64,000 nt of DNA, from the NCBI GenBank assembly GCA_963931865.1, contig OZ007516.1, positions 11,294,785-11,358,784 of the forward strand, written 5' to 3'. This DNA comes from Axinella damicornis. Taxonomy: Eukaryota > Porifera > Demospongiae > Axinellida > Axinellidae. The stretch's first letter is position 1; each line of letters opens with the position of its first letter. The notes under the pieces were generated by a model. That model ran no database searches, was not told the DNA's origin, and was given only the letters and a program-made list of their open reading frames with translations. Both the position numbers and the translations under genes were made by a program. This document shows, in pieces, positions 33,504 through 43,179 of the stretch.

Positions 33504-33820
33504 CCTAGCAAGGAACATCACCACCCGACTGTCGGCAACACACCCCAAAGGGGCTACCCATCCCACAGTGATGGGAGGTAGACTCGGCACTCGTAAGCCA
33601 GCATCCACAACACACCACCTGGGTGCATCTAGCAGTCGCGTGTAGCTGTCGGGATTGATACTGCTTGCTCTCCTCGCGTCTAGGCCTAGGCCGTTCAGGG
33701 ACAAGTTGTCCCTTCGTCTCCCCAACCGGCCTAGCAAGGAACATCACCACCCGACTGTCGGCAACACACCCCAAAGGGGCTACCCATCCCACAGTGATGG
33801 GAGGTAGACTCGGCACTCGT
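33504..33820. repeat. 91-bp direct repeat (two identical-looking copies)
   Basis: 33504-33594 and 33730-33820 match throughout, starting CCTAGCAAGGAACATCACCA and ending GACTCGGCACTCGT. They are 226 bp apart. A third, partial copy of GGGGCTACCCATCCCAC occurs near 33434. The second copy ends about 25 bp before the pogo element. Confidence 0.9.
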
Positions 33821-34075
33821 GCTGCGAGTAAGCGCATGCGCATTAAGGTAGGTGCGGGTAATGCGGAACAGAGGGTATTGCGGAACACTTACAGTTATTC
33901 AGCCATTACTTGGCGATGAGCGACATCGCGGAAACCACAGTTCCAGAATACAACTGCCTTCGCTCTTAGGCAACTTTCGTGACCTTCACGGGTCAAAGGT
34001 TAACCCAACCCACTCAACTCAATAACAATATTATTATGATAACCGCAAAATTGGCGGGAAATTTAAGCAACAACA

Positions 34076-35698
34076 ATGGCTCTGTCAAAACCAAGTAGAA
34101 AACCTCTGCAAGAACTCAATGGAAAGACAGGATGGCGTGTGGAAGGAATGAAGAAGGCGATTGAAGCTGTTGTTACACAGGATAAGAGTCTGAGGCAGGC
34201 AGCCAGAGAGTATGGAGTCCCTCCAACCACTCTGAAAAGGAGAATTGACACTTCTCTTCCTGCAGAGGCCAAACCTGGCCCTTCAACAGTCCTGTCAAAG
34301 GAAGAGGAAGACAGGTTAGTGAAGTATATCATCACAATGGCTGAGATGGGGTTTGGATTAAGCCCAAAGGATATTCGATCTCTTGCCTATGAAATTGCTG
34401 AAAATTCTGGACAAAATCATCCTTTCGCTAACAAACTAGCAGGAAAGGACTGGTTTCAGGCTTTTACACGCCGGTATAAGATCTCATTAAGAACACCTCA
34501 ACCACTGTCGTATGCCCGGGCAAAAAATGCTAACTCGGAGGCAGTGGAGGAGTTTTTTGATAGACTTTCTGCACTTTATGCTCGCTTGGGATTATCTGTC
34601 TCTCAGGTCTATAACGCAGATGAGACAGGTGTGTCATGTGTGCACAAGCCATCAAAAGTTTGTGCCAAACGGGGCCAGAAAGCTGTGTGGTCAATCACTG
34701 CTGCTGAGAAGGGACGAACGAACACCATTCTTGCATGCGGGTCTGCATCTGGGCAAGCACTGCCCCCCATGATTATCTTTCCACGCGAAAGAATCTCTCT
34801 TGATCTCATGAGTGGAGCTCCGACTGACACATTGTTCACTGGAACTACACTTGGGTGGATCAACAGCACAGTATTCTTCAAGTGGTTCAAGTTCTTTGTA
34901 GACCAAATTCCACCAAAGAGGCCAGTGCTGCTTTTGTACGATGGGCATGGGTCACATATTAGCACAGATGTCATTGAATACGCCCATCTCCACCACATTG
35001 AGATTATGTGTTTACCCACTCACACAAGCCATTTGTTACAGCCCCTTGATGTGGGTGTCTTCAAGTCTTTGAAAACCCACTTCAATGAAGCATGTAGAAA
35101 GTTCCTTCGCAGCAATCCTGGTAGGGTCATCACCATCTACGACATCAGTCGACTAGTTGGACAGTGTTGGCCTCAAGCATTGACTCCAGCTAACCTCATC
35201 AGTGGATTCTGCAACTCCGGAATATATCCACTAAATCCATCCAAGATTACTGCTGAAAAGCTAGCTCCGTCACAAGCTGTCAATCCACCTGCAGGTCAAA
35301 GTGCTGAACTGAAAAAGAGCATAGATGATATTCTAGTGGTCCCAGAAGCAAGACCAAAAAACCCCAGCACTACCACAAGGAAACCTGGATTAGTGGTTAG
35401 TGGACGGTGCATCACTGAGGCAGAATTTCTAAAGCACATGCGAGAAAGGGAAGCACAACAGATAGAGGCTGAGAGGCAAAAACAGGAGCAGAAAGCTGAA
35501 AGGGAAAAGAAAAAGAAGGAGCGAGAGGCTGAGAAGGAGAGGAAAAAAAAGGAACGAGAGACTGAAAGAGAAAGAAAAAGGAGAGAAAAAGAGGTTGAAA
35601 AGGAGAAGAGAATGCGGGAGATCTACAAGGAGGGGAAGAGGACGAAACAAAAGACAGACACGAACCTACGTTCCAGAGACGCCTGTAGACAGCGATGA
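34076..35698 (+). CDS. Pogo-type transposase (HTH_psq, CENP-B HTH, DDE_1)
   Basis: 540 residues, starting at an ATG in context CAACAATGG. Residues 20-60 form a psq-type helix-turn-helix (SLRQAAREYGVPPTTLKRRI). Residues 75-150 form a CENP-B-type DNA-binding helix domain (KEEEDRLVKYI ... LAGKDWFQAFTRRY). The DDE_1 catalytic domain follows with D182 in YNADETG, D289 in LLLYDGHGSH and D325 in QPLDVGVF, a DD35D spacing. The triad looks intact, so catalytic activity is possible. Residues 445-520 are a Glu/Lys/Arg-rich coiled coil. The frame ends at 35698 in a region where the +1 frame continues into a PHD finger. Confidence 0.93.
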   Translation: MALSKPSRKPLQELNGKTGWRVEGMKKAIEAVVTQDKSLRQAAREYGVPPTTLKRRIDTSLPAEAKPGPSTVLSKEEEDRLVKYIITMAEMGFGLSPKDIRSLAYEIAENSGQNHPFANKLAGKDWFQAFTRRYKISLRTPQPLSYARAKNANSEAVEEFFDRLSALYARLGLSVSQVYNADETGVSCVHKPSKVCAKRGQKAVWSITAAEKGRTNTILACGSASGQALPPMIIFPRERISLDLMSGAPTDTLFTGTTLGWINSTVFFKWFKFFVDQIPPKRPVLLLYDGHGSHISTDVIEYAHLHHIEIMCLPTHTSHLLQPLDVGVFKSLKTHFNEACRKFLRSNPGRVITIYDISRLVGQCWPQALTPANLISGFCNSGIYPLNPSKITAEKLAPSQAVNPPAGQSAELKKSIDDILVVPEARPKNPSTTTRKPGLVVSGRCITEAEFLKHMREREAQQIEAERQKQEQKAEREKKKKEREAEKERKKKERETERERKRREKEVEKEKRMREIYKEGKRTKQKTDTNLRSRDACRQR

Positions 35699-35876
35699 AT
35701 TGGATGAAGCGGATGATGACTGCAATTGTGGAGAATGTGGAAGAAAATATGACGAAGATGGAGAGTTGTGGATTGGCTGTGATGGAGGCTGTGAAGGATG
35801 GTATCACGTCATTTGTGTTGGTTTAGATGAAGAGAGTTTGCCAGAAAACTTTTATTGTGATAACTGCTCCCACTGA
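35560..35876 (+). pseudogene. PHD finger in +1 frame, C-terminal part of the transposase
   Basis: In the frame one base ahead, the charged helix continues into TYVPETPVDSDELDEADDD and then a PHD finger: C-x2-C (CGEC), C-x3-C (CDGGC), H-x2-C (HVIC) and C-x2-C (CDNC), with the W-I-G-C and G-W-Y-H core, stopping at 35874. Jerky/pogo relatives often carry such a C-terminal PHD finger. Here it is cut off from the transposase by a one-base shift somewhere in the purine-rich stretch 35470-35690, which includes a run of eight A (35543-35550). Either a decay indel or frameshifting would explain it. Confidence 0.85.
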
Positions 35877-36269
35877 CTGTCATTTTCCTTTATACCCCTC
35901 ATACACACTGCTATATCTTGCACTTATACTCGTTGTACTCTTTATATACCCACCTATATCTTCCATTTATACTCTTTATACACTTATTTCCACGCTGCAA
36001 CTCACCTTCAAACCTGTACACCCTCTCCCGTTGGAATGCACCACGTGTTCCGCATTACCCGCACGTGTTCCGCAATACCCGCAAATAGTAGGTGTGGCAA
36101 CCAGGCCGTAACTGAGAAATTAGTAGTAGCGCTAAAGTAAGATTGCAATGCAGCACTGCAAAGGCCCCAAAGATACTCTGCTGTGAATAGTACAGTTCAG
36201 CAGTCGTTCACATGCTGTGGGCAAGTTGCTAAAGTAAAGTGTTCCGCAATACCCGCACTTACCTACTAC

Positions 36270-36330
36270 CTACTACTTTCTGGACTTTCCCAGACCACGA
36301 TCGTTTGGGGTCTGGGAACGAGACTAGGCA
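36270..36330. mobile_element. Degenerate TAGTCTC-family palindrome
   Basis: GGACTTTCCCAGACC near 36291 and GGGTCTGGGAACGAGACTA ending near 36327 are an imperfect inverted pair. No target duplication is clear. Confidence 0.55.
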
Positions 36331-36409
36331 CACAGTTTATCTTACCAACGTCATACTCGAAACACTATTGTGGGATAGATCGAGTGTATGGTGGCCGAGA
36401 AGGTCACTT

Positions 36410-36570
36410 TCTGATTCGCGTTTTCCCATAGCGTATTCGCATTCGGCATTGCGTATTCCCATTTACCATAGCGGATTCGCGTTCGGCATTGCGTATTCCC
36501 ATTTACCATAGCGGATTCGCGTTTTCCCATAGCGGATTCGCACGGCATTGCGTATCGTTGCGTATTCTTG
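36410..36570. repeat. 40-bp tandem repeat
   Basis: About two full and two partial units of a phrase GGCATTGCGTATTCCCATTT + ACCATAGCGGATTCGCGTTC, with TTTTCCCATAGCGGATTCGC variants at both edges. Nothing coding. Confidence 0.85.
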
Positions 36571-36679
36571 TTGATCGACCACAAAATGCTTGGGAGCCAC
36601 GCCCACTGCGTACCTCGAACCCAAACCGAGAGCATGGTAATCTTGATGGACCACCAACTGTCTTCTTCTGAACTGGATG

Positions 36680-37340
36680 GTTAGTTCACATATGACATAG
36701 GCCTATAGGCGGGGCAAGGGAATATCATGTAGTGAGACTGCCTCAGCATGAGAAAGTAGCTTGCTGCTAGCTAATTAGTTACTAGGTTGTGTGACTATAC
36801 AATTTTTGAAACTGTTACAGAACTTCTTTTGAAGTATTTCTACTCGTGGCACCCGTATAGGCTAATACTTACTCGACTGGAGGCAGTACACAACCTAAAA
36901 TGGAGGTGAGATGAAACAACGAAAGTGGTTTACACATAGCTGTTCAAAATACACTCACACGAGTTTTAACTTGTGTACCAGGGCATGAGTAAACTCTGAC
37001 GAACCGCATCATTCAGTGGTGACGGTCATGTGTGAAGCCTACGGTACCTGCAAGCTATACCCGCGGCTCGCAAGACAGATGGCGACGTCGCTACCAGCGG
37101 GGGACCCTTGGATGGTACTCACTCAGTGATGGTCCTTCGCGCTTCCTCTCATGTCTCTCCCGAGTCTCCATAGTCTATATAGCTAGCTAGCTGGCCGGCT
37201 TTAGACAATATTCCGCAAACTTCGCATAATTGCATCCATTTTCAGTATACGGTTGTACTAACAATAGCAGCGTCGATCTAATAATAGTATATCCGGTCTG
37301 GGGTTTTGAATTCTGCCGTTTACATTGCGAGTACGATAGT
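36680..37340. other. No recognisable feature
   Basis: Unique-looking sequence. No gene or repeat that I can support. Confidence 0.4.
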
Positions 37341-37376
37341 TACATGCCCTCTTCCCTTTAGGGTTTATGCGCCCTT
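37340..37376. mobile_element. One end of a CAAGGGCGCAT element
   Basis: GCATGCCCTCTTCCCTTTAG followed by TTTATGCGCCCTTG ends at 37376 and matches the right end style of 29471-30073. It interrupts the inverted copy of the TCGAGGGG element at the phrase TAAGCGTCAG, which is continuous in the copy at about 60477-60486. I did not find its other end. Confidence 0.6.
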
Positions 37377-37590
37377 GCTGACGCTTAAATACCAAAACTC
37401 ACCGTGCTGGCAAGGTTGTAAGTGCTGTTATAATTTCGTGTCTTCCCTTTGGTCGCCATTGCTAGCGTTCGACTGAGCGTGGTTGCTACGTGGCATGTGC
37501 GTTAATTGGAACTAACTGTGATACTTAGCTTGCGCTACGGAGAGTCGCAGCCGGCGTTGCAACGGCTACTAAGAGTGCGGTTGCCCATCG
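37377..37590 (-). mobile_element. TCGAGGGGCAACC element, inverted fragment
   Basis: The reverse complement matches 60281-60486, including GCACATGCCACGTRGCAACC and the short coding exon. The outer end GGGCAACCGCACTC lies near 37580-37593. Confidence 0.75.
37403..37459 (-). CDS. First exon of a transposon gene, 19 residues (copy 1)
   Basis: MATKGKTRNYNSTYNLAST followed by donor ACG|GTGAGT. The copy at 60402-60458 differs at two residues (H for Y, F for L) but keeps start, length and donor. Conservation of a start codon and donor between two copies supports a real first exon of the element's gene; later exons are not seen in either copy. Confidence 0.5.
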
Positions 37591-37756
37591 AGCAGTTTTG
37601 TATTTCTTGTAAAACAGACTTAGAATTTGAGTGTTCCGTTAAATAACTTAAAGCATGCTAGTACAAGTATACAACAAATTTGGCAAACCTCCCCGTGGCT
37701 AGGTTGAGCTAGCGTGGGCGAGCGAGTGCGGGCAAGCGAACGACGGACAAGAGACA

Positions 37757-38441
37757 GTGCTGCAGACCAGGCAGAGTGGACCGGCTCCCCCGCCAAGAGA
37801 CGGTGTTGGTAGTGGATCCGCGATTCTCCACCAAGAGATGGCGTTGTATAACGCAGTGGGTGCCATCAACACCGGACGATATTCAGATCCAGTGAGCGCA
37901 GACCAGGTGGTGCGGACCCAGGCTCCCCCACCAAGACCATGGGTGCTGTGTGAAATTCGGAGTCAGAGCTTCAAGCGCAGACCAGCTCCCTTGTCATTGG
38001 ACGGTGCTGTGGCCTATCGGATGGTGCGGCGAGGTAGTCAGATTTCCGCACACGAAGGTGGTGACTGGGAGGTCCTGACAGTGGAGTGCCAGGGACCGCG
38101 TCCACGGGCTGAGGATCCCCCCGACGAGCAGTCACAGCCATGCACGAGGGGGCTACAAGACTGAGAGGTCCTGGGTTGAGCCAGAGACCAGTGTCCGCCG
38201 CGCCGTGGAGGTGTTGGCGAGGGAGAGCCAGATCAGAGAGAGAGGACCGCAGCCAGTGAGGGCCGACATACACTGCTGGGAGCACACAACGAGCGTCGCT
38301 GGATTGGCGACACGACGAGTGTCGCTGGATTGGCAAACGGGAGGGAAAATTATACAGAGACGAAGATGCGATCGCGAGGCACAATCGAGACTGACTGATC
38401 AAGACGGGGGCAGAGCAAGTACACAAGAGAAAGAGCCTTGA
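37757..38441 (+). CDS. Unrecognised G/C-rich open region, possibly retroelement-related
   Basis: Two overlapping plus-strand frames (135 and 78 codons) rich in Arg, Gln, Pro and Gly. The DNA has diverged internal repeats (GCAGACCAGG ... GGCTCCCCCRCCAAGA) spaced about 130 bp. The frame ends just before AAGTGGGGAGGCATATG, which looks like a polypurine tract next to an LTR start, so a decayed LTR element is one possibility. No Gag, protease or polymerase motif is visible. Confidence 0.25.
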
Positions 38442-38554
38442 GACTGTCACATACAATCTAAGTGGGGAGGCATATGTGCTAATGTGCTACCTCCTGGATT
38501 TGTAGGCACTAATGTGCTACCTTGTTGTGTCACTCTGTATTTGCACCTTTGTTC

Positions 38555-38777
38555 TTATGTGTGACTTTGGTTTTGTATTTAGAAGCACAAGGTAGTAAGT
38601 ACTCAATATCAGGTCATTGGGCCTATGTATGTACAACTAGGAGTAGGAGGAGGGGGAAGAGGGGGATGTGTGACTTTGGTTTTGTATCTAGAAGCACAAC
38701 GTACATGTAGTAAGTACTCAATATCAGGTCATTGGGCCTATGTATGTACAACTAGGAGTAGGAGGAGGGGGAAGAGG
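38555..38777. repeat. Tandem duplication, about 108 bp, two copies
   Basis: GTGTGACTTTGGTTTTGTAT through AACTAGGAGTAGGAGGAGGG occurs twice in tandem (about 38560-38665 and 38668-38777), the second with an added ACGTACATG. Confidence 0.9.
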
Positions 38778-39190
38778 GGGAGAGGAGGGGAAGGAATGAG
38801 GAGGGAAGGAGGAGGGAAGGAGGAGAATTGGTAATATGCTTGAATTTAAAACTCAAGGGGGAGGGAGAGGGAGACAAGCAAGAAAGTAACATGCTGCACT
38901 CACTGACCTCTACAAATCAGCCCACTTGCAGCAGTGTCTGGGTAGCGTAGAAGCTGGAGAGGATGGGAAGGAGGAAGGGGGAGATGAAAGTAGAAGGTGA
39001 GGATGAGGATGAGGAGGAGGCAAGAGGAGAAAGCAAGAGGGAGAGGATGGGGATAAGGAGTAGAAGAAAAGAGGGGGAGAGGATGGGGACAAAAATGGGG
39101 AGGGAGGGGAGAAAGGAGGGAGGGAGGGAACGGAAGAGGGAGGAAAAGGAGGGAGAAGGGTGGGTGAAGAGAGAGGGAAGAAGGGCTGGA
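38755..39190 (+). repeat. Polypurine (AGG/GAA) tract
   Basis: Almost pure purine on the plus strand over 38755-38880 and 38960-39190, with variable GGAGGGA and GAGGATGAGG units. Long open frames on both strands follow from composition and are not taken as genes. Such tracts can form triplex (H-DNA) structures. Confidence 0.85.
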
Positions 39191-39517
39191 CCACAAGACT
39201 AGTTCACAGTCTCAGGGTTGGCACATGTAGGTATACTACAGTACTGCCCGTTTCAACCAACCCCCACCCCTAACTATAGGCCCGGATGTTCCAGGCTCCA
39301 CCCTATCATCTGGCCAAAGTCAAAGGTCACAGCAGTGACTATAGAGCCTATGGGTGTGACCTCCACCTGCTGTATCCTTATGGTAAACTAGCTAGCTGCG
39401 AGTGTGGTTACTAGTTATGGCAGTTGTAATGCCTTCCATTTCACCATAGATTATCTATGATTTCACCAGACCCTCGCGTGCGTGCGACCTTGAAACTACT
39501 TACAGAGTGACTACAAG

Positions 39518-39586
39518 TAGTCTCGCGGGCCAGCCTCTCGCCACACACCCACTACGGGTGTGGCGAGAGGCTGGCCCGCGAGACTA
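39518..39586. mobile_element. 69-bp near-perfect foldback element, TAGTCTCGCGGGCCAG ends
   Basis: TAGTCTCGCGGGCCAGCCTC through CGCCACACACCCAC, then its inverse CGGGTGTGGCGAGAGG and onward to CTA. Flanking 9-mers GACTACAAG and GACTACAGA match at 7 of 9. A truncated relative is at 24446-24481. Shares the TAGTCTCG start with the micro-MITE family. Confidence 0.85.
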
Positions 39587-39599
39587 GACTACAGATCAA

Positions 39600-40365
39600 G
39601 TACGAAGAACGGCCTCTCTGTGAAAATTGTACACTGGCCATACCACACTACGGGATGATTCTGCGTACTTCACCCGTTACACCATGCAGTAGTACCTTGC
39701 TTCTTCTTGCATAGCCCTAGCCGTGCAGACGTAGACGTAGACAGCCGGCCTGCCACAACTTGACTCCGATCCCATGCGGCCGCATGCACGCCCCGAGCTT
39801 GTAGGATGCGGCCGCATGCGCCTCGCATGCGCCCGGAGCATGCATATGTAGATCCATTATGCCTTTACACTAGCTAGAACAAATTACTGAAAAGTGCGGG
39901 AAATACAGTTGCTTTTCGTGGGGACTTTCTTGTAGTGTTCCCAAAGCCGCTGGGCTAGCCATGGCCAGCACACCAGGGTGGGCTAGTAAACACAACATGG
40001 AGATCTGTGGCCAGTACTAGCTACCAAGGCTTTGTGGGCAACTTTGAGAGGCTGTACTGTCACAGCATCACATGTGCACTGTGACAACGTATGATGTAAG
40101 GAGGTCCAGGTCCGATGCAAGCAGCCCCAACACTACATCTGTTACAGGAAAGGAGAATGAAAGTGCTAACAACCACCCAACAAGGTAAATGCAAAAATGA
40201 TCAACAAATATACTAGTCAGACAGGTGTGTGTGACAATTAGTGTTGTGCTGTTCAGATACCCTCTACTGCATAAAATGGAGGGTAGAAAAGACATAAGCT
40301 TTGGAGAGACTGCCAGTTTGGTAAACGTCTCTGGCTCCAAGATACCCGGAAGATAGTGTGTCAAG
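39600..40365. other. No recognisable gene
   Basis: Near 39770-39830 the phrase GCGGCCGCATG occurs twice in a short inverted setting. No convincing coding frame. Confidence 0.4.
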
Positions 40366-40369
40366 CCAT

Positions 40370-41665
40370 GTTGAAGTGAAGTTGTTCACTCTCTACCCCG
40401 ACTTTGCTCTAAGCAAGGATGAGAAGGAGGGTCTCTCAAAGTGGAGGTTGCGGTGCCTGCAGGAGGAACGAATCACAAGTCTCAAGACAGAGCTGGCTAA
40501 AGGTCAGCCTGTAAGCACCCTCACAAGATATTTTATCTCCCTTGAGCTCCCATCAGAGGAAGCCCATTCAGGGCATCCAACAGGGCAACCAGCAGTATAT
40601 GGGCAAAAGCTGCATCCATTAGTTGCACAAAAATTGCAGAAATGGTTGCTGCTGACACAGCAGAGGTGAAACGCTCCCTCAAATACTATGTCAACAACTT
40701 CTTGAGCAAAGAGATAGGGAAAACACCCCTAGAACATGACAAAGCATTTCATCCCACTAATGATGACCAAGAGCGCATGATGACATCATTGTTTTTTCAC
40801 GGCGGAGGAGGAAGAGCGTGTGACTGGCAAAAATTTGAAACAGGCGGAATCTCTGGCGTGTACTAAAAATAGAACACGTGAGCTCAACACGTTGGCTTCA
40901 TCACGGATATCACACCACTGTACTCGTAGTAAAGTTGCTAGCTAGCTGTAAATGGAGCGCTCAGAGCTCACCTTGCGAAGTCTGTGTTCTCACAGCCGTT
41001 ATCGACACAAAGCGATTCGTTCTGCGTTCTACCCGAGCCTGAAAGTCGGGCGGGGAGAAACGGTGGATGATTGTTTGCTCCACGAAGTACTTCGAAGTTG
41101 AAGGGGGTGGTATTGGCCCAGTTCTGTCTCTGACTGATAGTCCTCTGGCTCGAGATCGAATATATTTCGCAGCTGTATCATTTCTCACGCTCTGTTCTGA
41201 CCCGCAATCTAGATACAACGTGACCGGATGTGCTATTTTTAGTACACGCGAAAGATTCTGCTTTCACCACGGGAGAATACGAAGTCACACGCTCTTCCTC
41301 CTCCGCCGTGAAAAAACAATGATGTCATCATGCGCTCTTGTGATGACATAAAAAACCATGTGGGCAAAGGCCAAAAGGACCCTCAACGCTTGATCAAGAT
41401 AACTTACGCTTGAAAGTGGAGAAATGGTAGAAGAGTAGTCCACAGTCATCCTTCTTGTTTAGGCCATTTCACACTCACCCCAGCACATCAGACTGCCACA
41501 ACCCTGAAGAAGAGGGACATACATGTAGTTTGGCCGAGGAAGAGGATTCATTTGAGGAGACCCTGCTATATGTGTACCAAGAGGTGTGGCAAAAGGAGTT
41601 ATTGACTCGCTATGGGAACACGCTCACTCTAATTGATACTACATACCGTAGTCGCGCGTTATTAG
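40370..41665 (+). pseudogene. MULE/CaRF-like transposase relic, split by an insertion
   Basis: Part 1 (40370-40767) reads FTLYPDFALSKDEKEGLSKW, later QKLHPLVAQK, then AADTAEVKRSLKYYVNNFLS and FHPTNDD. This resembles the DNA-binding region of calcium-responsive-transcription-factor-like proteins encoded by MULE elements. Part 2 (41341-41665) resumes DDIKNHVGKAKRTLNA and, after stops, LLYVYQEVWQKELLTRYGNT followed by LTLIDTTYR, the start of the MULE catalytic domain with its first Asp (LIDxTY). A one-base loss near 40635, several stops, and truncation after LIDTTYR show it is dead. The 573-bp foldback at 40768-41340 interrupts it at NDD. Confidence 0.72.
40768..41340. mobile_element. 573-bp foldback MITE, CAAGAGCGCATGATG ends, 7-bp TSD
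   Basis: 58-bp perfect terminal inverted repeats begin CAAGAGCGCATGATGACATC and end GAAGAGCGTGTGACT, with weaker matching beyond (GCGTGTACTAAAAATAG). TGATGAC is duplicated at 40761-40767 and 41341-41347, and removing one copy restores the reading frame phrase NDDIKNH of the host relic. Arm identity suggests a recent insertion. Confidence 0.95.
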
Positions 41666-42035
41666 GCGCATGCACCTATATAACTCCACAGGAAGGAAAT
41701 ATGCACCTATAAGCAAGATGCACCTAATAACACATGTAATAATAATGACATTCCTCGAATAGGAAGCGCGCTTCAATTCGAATATAGCTGTTTCCCACTC
41801 GGAAGGATCAAAAAAGGTAGAGTTTCTGGAAAAAGACTGCAGCGCTTACCTGGGACGAGAGTTGAACCTGCGAAGAATCAGAGAAGTAGTTTTGAGCGAA
41901 AAGCTAACGGTAGTTTGTAGTACTCATGATATCTCACCTTGTGAAGGTGGAATGGTGTCTCACAGTCGCTGTCAAGTGGCAAAATTTTGTTCTAAAGTGT
42001 GTACCAGCCGTAACTATATCAGCTCGTAGCCCCTC
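41666..42035. other. No gene; junction sequence beside the rRNA fragment
   Basis: TTATTAGGCGCATGCACCTA near 41657 and TATAAGCAAGATGCACCTAA near 41709 are an imperfect inverted pair. No other structure seen. Confidence 0.4.
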
Positions 42036-42039
42036 CCCC

Positions 42040-42383
42040 TTGAGCGCCGCCCATCTTTCAGTATTTTCAGGGCTAGTTGTTACACACTCTTTAGCGGATT
42101 CCGACTTCCATGGCCACCGTCCTGCTGTCTAGATCAACCAACACCTTTCACGGTATCTGATGAGCGTCGACTCGGGCACCTTAACCCAGCTTTCGGTTCA
42201 TCCCGCATCGCCAGTTCTGCTTACCAAAAATGGCCCACTAGAAGCCCCGGCATTCCAGGCCCGACTTCAGCTAAGCAAGCCGAGCTTCTTACCAATTTAA
42301 AGGTTGAGAATTGGTTGAGGTTGTTTCAACCCCAAGACCTCTAATCATTCGCTTTACCTGATAAAACTGCACCGGGCTCCAGT

Positions 42384-42431
<48 letters not shown>

Positions 42432-42612
42432 AGTCTTTTGCCCCTATACCCAAATTTGACAATCGATTTGCACGTCAGAATCGCTACGAGCTTCCACCAG
42501 AGTTTCCTCTGGCTTCGCCCTATTCAGGCATAGTTCACCATCTTTCGGGTCGCAACAGGCATGCTCTCACTCAAATTCCACTACAGCGTAGCCTGGGATC
42601 GGTCGACAATGT
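42040..42612 (-). rRNA. 28S (large subunit) rRNA fragment, central region, pseudogene
   Basis: Read on the minus strand it contains universally conserved 28S phrases: CGACCCGAAAGATGGTGAAC, CTATGCCTGAATAGGGCGAA, CCAGAGGAAACTCTGGTGGA, GACGTGCAAATCG, TCGAACCATCTAGTAGCTGG, TTCCCTCCGAAGTTTCCCTC, AAGCAGAACTGGCGATGCGG, GATGAACCGAAAGCTGGGTT and GACGGTGGCCATGGAAGTCG. About 570 nt of the gene is present. Near 42071-42083 a 17-nt segment of the conserved block GTAACAACTCACCTGCCGAA... is missing, leaving GTGTAACAACTAGCCCTGAA. No 18S, 5.8S or other 28S part is nearby, so this is an isolated pseudogene fragment. Confidence 0.93.
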
Positions 42613-42798
42613 GCCCCCCTAAATTCCCTGCATATCGGTGCAGCAGTGGGTAAAACAGCTAGCTCTTGCATGCATGATCAGCACATGCACGTCTCTGTCT
42701 GGGACAGCTTACGTGAAGTGTCAGCTCGTCAAGATCCATGATCCATGCAACAGTGTAGCTACAAAGTCCACAATGAAGGTGATGGATAGGACTTCAAG

Positions 42799-42818
42799 GG
42801 GGGGGGGGGGGGGGGGGG
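42799..42818. repeat. Poly-G tract
   Basis: About 19 consecutive G residues. Confidence 0.9.
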
Positions 42819-43145
42819 CGGGCACAGATAATATAGTCCCTGTGGTGGTGGGAGGCAGGGGGAGGGAAGTAGCTAAATGACCCCCACTCCTTCTATAGTA
42901 TGACCACAAGTGTAAACTGCTCATACTATGCTATGCATGACTTCAAAGTCACTACACTCTAGTCTATAATTTTGCAACAGTTGAATTATGGAAAAAGCAT
43001 TCAGCCCTACATGTAATTACGTAATGGCGGAATGCTGACCTCACCCTCATTCCAAAGCTTCAGAAGGAGCATGCCAAGTTCACAGAAACGCCTCCAACTA
43101 TCGTCGCCTCTTCACTAGTCAGCTAGTAAAGCACAACCCGTTTAC

Positions 43146-43179
43146 TAGCCTCGAACCCAGGTGCCTGGGTTCGAGGCTA
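43146..43179. mobile_element. 34-bp palindromic micro-MITE, 9-bp TSD, empty site known
   Basis: TAGCCTCGAACCCAGG, TG, then the exact inverse. Flanked by CCCGTTTAC at 43137-43145 and 43180-43188. The paralogous copy at about 43507-43515 has a single CCCGTTTAC followed directly by TTGAC, which is the unoccupied site. Confidence 0.95.

Larger units (their letters stand above)
33846..36263 (+). mobile_element. Pogo-family DNA transposon, near-intact, 2.4 kb
   Basis: Ends AGGTAGGTGCGGGTAATGCG (left) and the inverse of GGTAAGTGCGGGTATTGCGG (right), flanked by TA at 33844-33845 and 36264-36265. The GCGGGTAnTGCGGAACA motif also occurs as extra copies just inside the left end (about 33872) and about 180-215 bp inside the right end (two copies, 36048-36086). 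It carries one transposase frame and a PHD finger. TA target, TIR type and DD35D catalytic core all fit the Tc1/mariner-pogo group. Confidence 0.92.

Noticed and set aside
34609..35807. Minus-strand frames opposite the transposase
   Set aside because: Shadows of the plus-strand transposase and of its purine-rich coiled coil.
37757..38460. LTR retrotransposon call
   Set aside because: A polypurine-like stretch and possible LTR start are present near 38460, but no second LTR, primer site or polymerase could be found.
38900..39202. Overlapping 79-98 codon frames on both strands
   Set aside because: They arise from an almost pure purine tract; composition explains them.
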